Assembly: GCA_027625915.1 (NCBI GenBank)
Contig: JANTQA010000032.1
Span: 1,674,001 to 1,738,000, forward strand
Source of the DNA: Anaeramoeba flamelloides
Taxonomy: Eukaryota > Metamonada > Anaeramoebidae
Reading direction: 5' to 3'
Length of the DNA: 64,000 nt
Part shown: piece by piece, positions 23,802-34,800 of the stretch
Layout: each line of letters starts with the position of its first letter
Position numbering within the stretch: position 1 is the first letter of the stretch
Translations under genes and position numbers: made by a program
Notes under the pieces: model-generated
Database searches by the model: none
Seen by the model: the letters and a program-made list of their open reading frames with translations, nothing else
Told to the model about the DNA's origin: nothing

Positions 23802-26800
23802 ATGGGAAATTCATCAAATAGCCATAACATCAAAGCAAGACACTTTAAAAAGTATTTAAAACGGTTAGAGGCGTCCAAATTGCCAGTATGTATAATAAAT
23901 GTCGAAGGAAAAATTACACATATTACTTCTACCTTCCTCGAAGAGGTTGGTTGGGAAGGAAAGGAACACTTGTTTAAAAACCACAAGCCAGGTGGGGTAT
24001 CAGCAAGTAAGATTCATTTCACTTTTCCCTTTCCTATTTTTTTTTTTTTTTTTTTTTTTTGTGTTTGCAAGGACAGCACCAACTGTACTGCACTTCCAAA
24101 TTTACCGTGGAATGTATTAGGAAAAGAAAATTTATTTTTTGTCTCATACTTCCTTTCTATTACAGGATTTTATGGCTGAACGATAGTCTATTACAAACGA
24201 TTAATTTTTAATAAAAGACCAACATTTCTAAATGAGAAAATTTGAATTTTACACCCCTAAAACCTTTGGTAAATCAACAATTTGTAAAAAATTTTTCAGA
24301 TTTTTTGTGGATCTTCAATTTCGAAACACACAAAAATCAAAAGGCAGGTAATGTTAAATTTAACTTTTAAATTGGATCACCAATCTTTTGTAATCTTTGT
24401 TTTGAATTCGTTTGTTTATTTTGAAAACAACAAGATTTTTTCAAAGTCTACCACATAAAAAACTTTTTTTCAAACCAATGATAAACGATAAAATTATGTG
24501 ATTTTGAATAATTGAAGCTTTTTTTTGTGTAGACACCAGGGACAAAAAAGTCAATTTCATGCATGTCAAATTTCACGGTAGATTTGAAACGGCTGTTCTA
24601 GAAGGAAAAAATTTATGTTTAAGGGCATAGTCATTTACCGTAGATTTGCTCCACACTCAATGAGTGACTTGAAACCACCAAAAAGTTTTTAAGGTTCGAG
24701 ACATTTCCCTTCTTTTGATTACAAAATTCAAATAACAAACACAAAATTTTAAAAAGTACCTAAATTGACAAAAAATTCAATCAAAAAAAAAAAGTTTAAA
24801 AATTACTCAATCTTCTAAATAGAGAAATTCAAATAACAATAAAAAATCCACAGGTTCTCTTTGACAAAAAACCTCAATGGCGAAATTCAAATAACAATAA
24901 AAAATTCAAAGTGTCTCTCATTAGTAAAAATTTCAAAAAAAAAAAAATATTCATAAAACTCAAGAGAAAAAATCCAAATAACCCAAAAAAATAATTTCAT
25001 AGAATCTAATTGGCAAAAAATTCAAATAAAAAAAAAAAGTTAAAAAGAATCATAATTCCCAAAAAAATCGAAATTGATTAAAAAAAGTTTAAACTAATCA
25101 TTCTCAATTCCGAAAATCATTTTTTTAAAAAAATCGAATGGTTGAATATTTGATATTTTCAAATGGTTAAATTTCTTTAATTTAAAACAAATTCTTTTCT
25201 TGAAGTTCACAATCAATTTGATTCGATTTAATCTGATTTGTGGTTATTTTGTAACCCTCTTAATATAAGGAAGGAAGGATTTTGTACTATTCTTGAGAAA
25301 AAAAGAATGCCATTTAAAAAACGAAAAAAAATATCGCCGAGATCTCAAAAATGACACCCCAGAGACTACACCCCAAAAAAAAACAAATCAGCTTTCAAAA
25401 TTATATATTCTAACCCATTCAAATTGGAAATATTCGCTCTTTGGTACTTTTTCTAAAAATGACCTCTTTTTTCTTTTGATTTTTAGAAATCGAACGTACA
25501 TCAGGACAGAATAGTTTTTGATTTGGTACTAGGTACTCATAAAAAATTACAATAATTTTTTTTTCCATATCAGAAAATTATTTTTAACTCTAATGACTTG
25601 ACCAGTAACAATTTTTGATCTCTAACATTAACAAACAAATTTGTAAAAAAACATCAATTACAGCTGTTCCAAGCCTACCATGAAATCTCTGATAAACAGA
25701 AAAATCATTTTCTATCTGGCACATTCCTTTCTATGACAGTATTTTATGGTTATACGGTAGTTTATTATAAACCGTTAAATTTTCTAGAAAAAACAAAAAT
25801 ATCTACTGGAAAAAAAATTAAAATATGAATTTTTACCTTTAAAACCTTCTGAATGATCAACAATTTGTAAAAATTTTTCAGATTTTTTGTGGATCTTCAA
25901 TTTCGAAACACCCAAAAATCAAAAGGCAGGATATATTAAAGAAACTTTTAAATTGGATCACCAATCTTTTGTAATCTTTGTTTTAGATTTTTAAATTTAT
26001 TTTATAAACAACTAGATTGTTTTCTATGTTATTATATAAGGAATTTTTTTTTTAAACCCCAATGCCAAACCATAAAATTATGTAATATCAGATAATCGAA
26101 GATTTTTTGTGTGTAGACACCTGGGACAAAAAAGCCAATTTCTATATGTGGCAAATTTTATGGTAGGTTTGGAACGGCTGTAGTGCAGATCTTAAATTTT
26201 CACAATTGCAATAATCACATAATTTTAACAATTTAAAAGCAATGATCGAAAAACACTTTAAAGTTTCTGTGGTTTCCTTTCTTTTAAAAATTCAATTTTT
26301 GTCTTGGTTTATTAAAAAAAAAAAATTTCACTTATGATGTTACCGAAATTGAAAATTTTATCTTTTGAAGATATGAGAGAAATTGAATTTCTATTTCATA
26401 AAAGTCAATTTTGATAACAGACAATTAATCTCTATACCTTATAAAATTCCATGGCAGTGTTGGAAGGGCTGTACCAATTAAAAAACAAAGCAGCATCTGT
26501 TGTATGAAAGTTTTCTAAAAATCCACAATTAGAAACGAGGATATTTTTAGAAAAAAAAAGCCCAAGAGAGAATATTTAATTTCTAATTTAAATCGCTCTG
26601 AAATATAATTTTGAAGACAAGCTATTGTCAGTTTCAGAATGGCACTCTTTGGCATTTTGTGAGATCTCAAAGATTTTTTTTTTTTTTTCAAACGAGCTAT
26701 TTTTATCAAAAAGAATATTAAAAAAGACCCACCTTGAAATTTAAAGCGGGCAATAAATCAACCAGAAAAACCACAAATTATATTAAATCTATTTTATCCT

Positions 26801-29524
26801 GAAGAAAAAAATAAAAAAAAAACAATTTATTACAAATTGAACCAATTTAAACATAAGAAATATAAAATAAGAAAATGATTAATTTTTTTTTATAAATTTA
26901 AATTTTTGAAAATAATAATATTTGAATCTTTTTTTTTTTTGATTTCTGTATTTTTAAAAAAGTTAGTACTTTTTTAAGAGATTGCCTTTTTAATTTTTTT
27001 TAAAATTTTATGTTTTGAAAAGGTCAAAACTTTTACCGCTACACAAGTACAAAAAACAATGTTTTTAATTTTCAAATTTTTTTGCTAAAATTGTTATTTT
27101 TTCATGAACGGTGATACTTTTTTGGTATTCACATGGGGGATAGGTCTGGAAACTTTTCAGAATATTTGATTTTTTAAAATAACAATAAGTCCCAATTAAT
27201 CAACCATTAATTTTTTTTTTTTTTGATTTTAGAAAAATTCTTTTCGATTTTCCATTTTATGTTTCAGACTTCAAATCATTTCCTTTCTTTTCTATTTAAA
27301 TACAATAGAATAATACTAAATACATCAAATAACTACCACCACCCCCACCATAAATATACACCACTTTATATAATAGTCTATGAATGTCAAGTACCACTTG
27401 AACCAAAACATTATGCCAATTCTAAATAGTTAAAAAATTAACACCAAATAATTAAAAACTTAAACAATTTTGATGTGTTTTCCCCTTTTAATTCCGAGAA
27501 AATTTCCAAAAAAAAATAAATCTTATTGAATTTAATCTTGAAATAATTACCTAGGTGTTTAAATGTAAAAATAACACTAACCATCTTCATTTCTATCAAA
27601 AAAAAAAAAGCCATACTAGGGTATCACCAAAAAAAGTGAGGCATTTTTTTTTTACACTTCATTCCAAATCAAAATTTCTTTTGAAGTAATTCTATTTACA
27701 ACTTGGTATTACATAATTAAAGGTAATATTAATACTGATTAAACCAATGTCTATTATATTTATTTCAAATTATGTTCATCAAAATTTTCCCAAAAAATGA
27801 AAAAAAATCTTTACATATTTTTATTACAAAACAAAGAAAAAAAAAATTCAATAAAAAAAGTATAATATGATAAAAACACAAACAATTTTTAAACAACTAA
27901 GCACAGTTATAAGTTTTTACTTTTTGTGAGAAAATTACTCAAGATTAAACCTCTTAGGAAAAAAATTTTTTAACCAAAAAGAAAAAAACAACCAACTAAT
28001 TTTCACATCTAAAAAAAAAAAATCATATAAAAATGACTCTTAGAAATTTTTAAATCTTTCAAGTAAAGAAATGCCTTACAAACAAACAAACTGGATTATG
28101 ATAAAAAATGGATTCATGTTGAACAACAATTTTGGTATTTTAAATAATAATATTTGAATTAAGTTTAATAAAGAGATTTTAAAATAGATTTGCACTGCTT
28201 TTTTTAAAAAACGTTAGATCAATATGAATTTTTGATTGAACTATTCCCAAAACAAAATGTTTTGCACTGAATAAATATATTGAATAAATAATTAATCTTT
28301 TTTTAAAAACATCAAATTATTATTTGTACTCTCTAAAAAGAATTCCAAAAGCATTTTAATTGCGATACCCAGCATGCCATACAATTAGCTGGAAAAAAAC
28401 TTTTAAGTTCAGAAGAAGGTATTTACACTTGCCCTTGGGAAGGTGTCACCCAAACAGGCGAACAAAATCCACTATGGATATATTCCACATTAATAACAAT
28501 TAAAGGTAAACCATATACACAAGCCATATTTAAAAAGAGGAAAGAACCAGAAAACAGTGAAATTCAGGAACCTGAAGAAATCGACAATGCAATATTAAAT
28601 GCGCGCGTGAGCGATAGCCAATCACAAACCTCAAAGGACCAATCAAATTTCTCTGAAGTTGACTTCGATTATCTTACTAATAATAATAATAGCATAACCA
28701 AGGAATCCCAAGAAGTAAAAACAACAAAGAAAATAAAAGAAAAAGAAAATAAAGAAAAAGAAAATAAAGAAAAAGAAAATAACAGTAAACCAAAAAGTAA
28801 AGATACCAATACACATATTATACGTTTGTATTTCTTTCTCTTTTTTCTTTCTTTTTTTTTTTTTTTGTGTTTTTTTATCTTTCATTATCTTTATTATTTT
28901 AAGGCGGGAGTAACTGTGATTTACTTTATTAAAAAAATCAAATTCAATTATAAGTAGAATTAAATTTAAAGTTTTTTTTTCAAAAGTAAAACATAATTTA
29001 TTCGCTTTAATCGTTTCGATATATATATATATATAAATCGCTCTCGTTCAAAATTGAAATGCTTTCTGTAATTTGAATTAATATCTTCATTTATTATTCT
29101 TAAAAATTTAAATTTTCATTTTCTTTTTCCAATAGACGATTTAGAGGAAGAAAGTGTTATAGATGACATTGTTGATCAGATTAAAAAAAAAGCAAGATCG
29201 ATGAATAATATGGATTGTGAACTTATGTTAATGAAAGACATGAATAGACTTGTTTCGGTTTTCAGTGAGTCCAAAGAAAAACTTAACAATCAAATAGACC
29301 AACTTGAACTTAAATTAAGATCCCAGAAATCGAAAAATAGAACGAAAATTCAAGATACTGAGGAATATTATCAAAGGAAATATTCTCAAATTAATAAAGA
29401 AAATCAAGAATTAAAAAAAACAATTTCAGAATTATATTTATATATAAAGAATAACCAAGAAAGAGGCGCTTCTCTTATTCAAAATTTAGAATCAAAATCT
29501 ATTTACGGAATCAAAAAAAAATAG
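23802..29524 (+). CDS. PAS domain protein with C-terminal coiled coil
   Basis: The proposed exons are 23802-24006, 28341-28823 and 29136-29524. Phases agree at both junctions (phase 1 each), giving 358 residues. The PAS fold spans about residues 27-136: LPVCIINVEGKITHIT and EEVGWEG in exon 1, then HFNCDTQHAIQLAGKK, YTCPWEG and TLITIKGKPYTQAIF in exon 2. A K/E/N-rich repeat (KEKENKEKEN) follows. Exon 3 starts DLEEESVIDD and is a strong coiled coil at about 255-325. PAS modules sense small ligands, redox state or partners; the ligand is unknown here. Intron 1 is 4334 nt and filled with repeats, and intron 2 is 312 nt with a weak GTTTGT donor. The alternative is that exon 1 is a separate relic. 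Phase agreement and the complementary halves of one PAS domain favour a single gene. Confidence 0.7.
24088..24595 (+). mobile_element. Tc1/mariner-like MITE (family T), copy 1, in PAS gene intron 1
   Basis: It begins after TA with CTGCACTTCCAAATTTACCG and ends CGGTAGATTTGAAACGGCTG, an inverted match. It is 508 bp. It shares a long internal block (TTTTTTGTGGATCTTCAATT and AAATCAAAAGGCAGG) with 25661-26180. It has no transposase and starts 81 nt after the exon 1 donor. Confidence 0.7.
24720..25050 (+). repeat. Degenerate tandem repeat, about 60-bp unit
   Basis: The phrase AAATTCAAATAACAATAAAAA recurs at intervals of roughly 55-65 bp with decayed versions (AAATTCAAATAACAAACAC, AAATCCAAATAACCC, AAATTCAAATAAAAA), separated by variable TCTCTnTnnnAAAAA segments. 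It lies between the two MITE copies. Confidence 0.55.
25661..26180 (+). mobile_element. Tc1/mariner-like MITE (family T), copy 2, in PAS gene intron 1
   Basis: It is flanked by TA on both sides. The left end is CAGCTGTTCCAAGCCTACC and the right end is GGTAGGTTTGGAACGGCTG, a near-perfect 19-bp TIR. It is 520 bp and non-coding. A further right terminus (GTTGGAAGGGCTG then TA) at 26459-26473 marks a third, decayed copy. The TA duplication and TIR style are those of Tc1/mariner DNA transposons. Confidence 0.8.
27640..28310 (+). repeat. Dispersed repeat family C, copy in PAS gene intron 1
   Basis: It aligns with 36375-37010 in copine intron 6 and, inverted, with 52440-52850. Shared landmarks are AATATTAATACTGATT, ACACAGTTA/CACAGTTATA, AGATTAAACCTCT(T/G)AGGA and AAGTTTAATAAAGA. 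It is about 650 bp with no open frame, and its termini are unclear. Confidence 0.6.
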
Positions 29525-29879
29525 AAACACTCATTATTTGAAATCATTAAAAATTTTTTAATATTATTATATTTTTAATAAAAACATACAATTTTTATTT
29601 TTATTTATTTTTAATCGATACTTAATACTTGTTTTTTAATATGAATGAGGAATAACTTTTGAAATTGTACTTTTAATTGTTTATCATTTATAGAATACCT
29701 TAACTTTTGATTGTCTAAAAAATTTCATTATTAAAATAACTTTATATTTTTTTGTTAATTGTGAAGGGACGAAAATAATTTCTTCTTTTTTTCGTTAGGG
29801 TTTTTTTTAATTTTTATTTTGATAAGAAAATCAATAGATTTTTAAAACAAAATAAAAAGTAAAAAAAAAAAATGATGCC

Positions 29880-30050
29880 ATGTTTTCCAGAATTTAAAAG
29901 AATTGAACAAAATCTTTGGGTTTTCTCTATTCTTTTGAATACTTGAAAACTGCCTGTTAGGTTTTTTTTTTTAATATAAGAAATAAACCGAAATTTTATT
30001 TAATTTTTGGTTTATTTCTTAAATTCTGGAAAAGCTAGGTACTTGAGTAA
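29880..30050. repeat. Modular hairpin cluster R2
   Basis: The first module begins GTTTTCCAGAATTTAAAAG near 29882 and its partner arm (ATTCTTTTGAAT then GAAAAC) ends near 29950. Next comes TGTTAGG, then a second hairpin built from AGAAATAAACCGAAATTT and TTTTTGGTTTATTTCTT. The cluster closes with TTCTGGAAAAGCTAGGTACT. These are the same modules as R1, R3 and R4. Confidence 0.7.
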
Positions 30051-30959
30051 CAACTTTCATTATATATATTTATAAATATATATATTATATTATAAATTGA
30101 TTTATAAATTCAAAGAGGCAAAATTTTGAAAAAAGTTATTTAACTGTTTTTAAAACAGTTTATAATTTTCATGTGATAATTTCTTCAAAGTATTGATATT
30201 TTTAGTAAACAAAAAATTCATATCTCCCTCTTTATAGTTTCTAAATATTTTTTATGTTTTTTAACTAAAAATAAAAAAAAATTAATTTAATAACTTAAAA
30301 GAAAATCAACCAACAAATGTATATAACATCTGATACATTTCTTTAACTTTAAAATTGTTGCTAAATACTGAAAAAAAATTCCCTAAAAAAAATACAAAAA
30401 TTGTCTAAAAAAAAATTTATCGATATATTATTATAATAATTTTAATGAAATATAATTTTTTAATATCATTTGGAAAATAGTTTTCTGGGATAAAAACTTT
30501 AATTAAATAATAAATAAAGTATATATAAATCATACAAACAATTCCACTTTTAAAGAATAAAATGTGAAGGAAATTTTAGGGCCAAAAAAATCCGAAATTA
30601 AGGAATAAAATTTGAAATATAGTAAAATAATATATGTTAAAAACAATTCTAAAAAATGAGAATTAATTTGAGATTTTTTTGTGACTCAAATTACATTCAG
30701 AGTTTCTGCCTTTAAAGTGGAAACCTCTGTATTTAAAATTAATTTCGAAAAATGACGGTTTTGAATGAGACAATTAACAGAAATTTTCCCAAAGGTTCAG
30801 AAATAGCATTTCTCTTGATAAATTTTGCACCTATCTATAAAGATAATCTCTTTTACCCTCTAGATAAAATAAAGTTGTTTTTATTAAAGTTTAATCAAAA
30901 AATTTTAAATCTGACCAAAAAGAGATCAATGAACTTTGAAGTACTCTTCGTTGTTAAAT

Positions 30960-31175
30960 AAAAAGATCAAAATTTTCATTTAGCTTTCCAAAATAATCGC
31001 TTACCAAGAATTAAAATAAATCTTCAAAGTACTCAATTCTAAAAGATAGAGTTAATAATTTAAATTGATTTTAGAATTAAAAATTTGAAATTTTTTAGAA
31101 TTTTAACACTACCTTTTTTGAAAAGGTGAGTGAAAATTTTGTTCCATTTATTTGAATACAAATACTTTAAATTTT
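30960..31175 (+). repeat. Short TIR element (family H), copy 2
   Basis: The left end AAAGATCAAAATTTTCATTT is mirrored by GAGTGAAAATTTTGTTCCAT at about 31130-31150. It is homologous to 12905-13120 in the same orientation. Confidence 0.55.
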
Positions 31176-31216
31176 TTTCAGATCATTTTTTTTTTCTGAT
31201 TAAGAGTAATATTGTG

Positions 31217-31702
31217 GTGAAAAAAATACCGGACATGAAAAAAATCCCGGACAAAATTTTTAATTGTGAGTATTAGTAATACATTGCAAATATTTGAGGT
31301 CTAATCCTTTTTAGAACAAACCAGTTTTTTTATGAAATAAGTAATAAACCTACCTAAAGTCCATTAAAGTCGGGTGTTTCTATAGAATACTCAATTAATT
31401 GTTTAATTGACGATATAGATCAACTTTTTTGAAAAAAAATCGAATTTTATCGAGGTTTACTACTGAGAGTTTTGAACAAGATATTTTATATTCTTGTTTA
31501 TTGATTGACTGAATAGTGTTTTGAAAATTGTGTACTTTCGTTTAATGGTCATTATAATAAGTGTGTTAATGATAATTTTTAAAAGTTGAATACTAAAAAA
31601 AAAGAATATGATTTTAAATCAACAAAATAATACAACATTTTTCCTAATATTCACAATTAAAAATCTTGACAGGTATTTTTTTCAGGTCCAGTTTTTTTTC
31701 AT
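31217..31702. mobile_element. TIR element with CCGGAC ends upstream of the copine gene
   Basis: The left terminus (31217-31282) reads GTGAAAAAAATACCGGACAT, then AAAAAAATCCCGGAC and TTTTTAATTGTGAGTATTAG. The right terminus (31632-31702) is its reverse complement with few changes, ending CAGGTCCAGTTTTTTTTCAT. The TIRs are about 65 bp in a 486-bp non-coding unit. It may supply or disturb the promoter of the gene at 31865. Confidence 0.7.
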
Positions 31703-31864
31703 TCTCATCTATTTTGTATAAACTTTCATTAAATTTTTTGACATCCCTTTTTGAAATTTCCTTTTCTAAATTTCTAATAATCTCAATTTTTGATTTTAAC
31801 CATTTTTTATTTTTTTTATTTTAATTACATTTTATCAGTCTTTTTTCTTTTTTATTCTCTCAAA

Positions 31865-34800
31865 ATGTCGGGATCATCTTCTTATTCGAAAGTAATGGTC
31901 AACATTTCTTGTTCTGATCTTGTCTCTCTTGACAAATTTTCCCAATCTGGTAATTTATTTTTTTCTTGATTAACGAACAATGCTTTTAAAAAATGGATGA
32001 ACAAAAAAGTTATAAAGTCACAAAAATAGTTCTATTGTCATTTTCTGATCTATTTTATTGAAACTTTTTTCAAGTTGTCCCTCTTCCAACAAACAAAATT
32101 TTTGCTTATTTTAATGTTTTTTTTCTTTTTTTTCTTCTTGTTTTATTGATAATTAAAAGATCCAATTGCTGTCCTTCTTGAAATTGACCCAAACACCCAC
32201 AAAGCGGTGGAAATTGGACGTACAGAATGGAAAAAAAATGACAAAAACCCCTCTTTTGCAAAGAGTTTTTCTCTTGAGTATCGTTTTGAAGTAAAAATTT
32301 TCTCCTTTTGAATATTTTTCAAAACCTAAAAATTTTTTCCACATTTACCTAACTTTATTCCTCTAAATAAATTTTTGGCTCTCTTTATTCTTACATAAAA
32401 CAGACAACCCAAATTTACAAAATATGTGTCTATGATTTTGATGGAAAATCAAACCATTCATCTAGCTTTGAATTTATTGGAGAAATTTCTTTCAGTTTAG
32501 GTAATTGAATCAATTAAACCTCACAATTTTTTTTTTTTTTTTAGTTTTGATCCCTACAAATTAATTATTAATTTTTCTAAATATTTTTTCAATGAAAAGG
32601 CGAACTAATGGGTGGTAGGGGTATGAGTCTCTCAAAACATTTGTTTAATAGAAAGAAACCAAAAAGAAAGAATGGGATCTGTACAGTAGTTGGAGAGGAA
32701 TGTGATAAACAAGCTTCTCTTATTAAAATGAAATTGCAAGGAATCAAGTTGGAAAAAAAAGGTTTGTTTGACTCCATTTCTTTTATTTAATTTGTAATTT
32801 AAGGCATTTTTAAGATGATTATAATCTTCATAAATTTAATAATACTCTTCAAATCAATTTTGACGTGCTAAAATTTGATATTGAATATCAAGATTAAAGC
32901 TTAAATTAAAATTCTAAAAAGATCATTTCTAATTGATTTTGAAAAGATCTTTGGTTTTTTTCAACTAATTAATAGTAAGACATATTTTGGGAACTTGAAA
33001 GAATAATTTTTAATTAACTGTATTTGAAATTTAAATAGGTTGAAATTTCAGCAGATTATCTTTTTTCAATTCTTCAATATTCCTTTCATTTAGGATTGTT
33101 GGTTCACCCCATAACATATAACAACATAAACCAAAATTCGTATATTTTGATACAGTCAAGCAGTTAAAAGAATCACAGAAATACAATTTCATGAAAATGA
33201 TAAAATAATTTTGATTTTTTAGAAAAAATATGAAAATCAGTTTTTTATCATCATTTTGTTATTCTTTTTATTTTTCCAATTATATAACTTGTTTTGCTTG
33301 ATCAAAAAATTTTTTTCGAACCATTGATATCAGGTTAAAGTTTGTATTCTTTGAATTATATTAACTCAAATAAAATTAGTTGATGGTACATAACCATTTG
33401 ATTGATCAATCATTCCTAATAGAATTTAAACAAATTTACCAATTAATTTTTTTTGTTTTGCTCTCTCGAAAATTTTAAACACACTTTTGATTTATTTATA
33501 TTGATTTGTTGTTTTGTGAGTATTGGAATATATAAACGATTGTTAACATTCGAATTGGTGAATGGTTCTAATTTGGTATTTTTTGGAGAATTGATTTTAA
33601 CAAAGATTTTTTTTTCAAAAAATTGAATTTGGTTGTGCTAAAAATTTTGAATTGGGGTTTAGATACAGACAAAGAATAAAAATGTACCAAATAAATAAAT
33701 AAATATAGATAACAAATTACAATCACGAATTGATAACTCTATTTGTAAAAGAAAAATTGACTAGAAAAATATGAAATGAAATTTTTTTCCCTTTTATTAT
33801 AAAAATACCAGTATTGGCTGAAAAATAATAGTATTTAAAAAAATGAAGGGTTTTAAAATTCTACAATTTTATTAAAAATAACTAAGGAGTATCAAGAATA
33901 TGAAAAAATGTTTTATTGTTATGAAAAAAAAAATGATACATGCAAAAAAAGTGGGAAATTTTTTTTGAAATATTTAAAAATTTGATTGTTCCCTTTTGTA
34001 AAAATGATCAAAATTGATATAATTTTTTCAAAGTTAATAAGAATTGAAATCAAGATTTAAAAATCTTTTAGGATCGTAGTATCTATCTTAGATTTTCAGA
34101 ACCTCAATTACATCAAGATAGTTCAAGTAAAATTTTGTCTTAAAAATCAAATACTTTATTTTTTTATTGTAAATAGTGTCAAAAATGAGTAAAAACTCGA
34201 TTTCTAGGGCAATAACTATCATCTTAAATTACTACTTTCAGAAATAATCCTTAATATATCATCAGAATTATTTTGTAAAGAACCTTATTCCTATTTTTTT
34301 TTATTATTATTGAAATTATAGAGAAGTGATTCAACAAAATTACCTCCTGTTTATATCACAGAACTTTATTTTTAGAGTTTTTTTATCCTACTTATAATGT
34401 AGGCAAGATTATAACACCTATGATAACTTTCCATTCAAAAACTGAAAAGAAAAAATTTTTTATTTCTAAACAAAGACCAAAGAAAGAGAAAGAAAAACAA
34501 GAAATAAAAAAGAGTAGGATTTATTGGTAAGGACTAAGTGCTCAATAGCTCTTAATCTGTTAAAGAGAGAGTTTTGAAGTGACTAAATTTATGATTCCTA
34601 ATTCAAAGAGTTATTAAAAGAAACAGTCATTAAAAGTATTTTAAACTCAATTTAGTTTTCTGAAATAAAAAAGAGTAAAAAAAAAGTAAAAACTCAATTT
34701 AAGAAGTTTTATTTTGAACCCTTAAATCTTTAATGGGCGGGCGGGTGTCTCCTTTTATTTCGAAAATTTTTAGATCACCACCATACTTTGTTTTAATAAA

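Larger units (their letters stand above)
29525..31864. other. Intergenic region between the PAS and copine genes
   Basis: The flanking genes are co-directional. The region holds hairpin cluster R2 (29880-30050), TIR repeat family H copy 2 (30960-31175) and a CCGGAC-ended TIR element (31217-31702) that ends about 160 bp before the copine ATG. No gene is supported. Confidence 0.5.
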
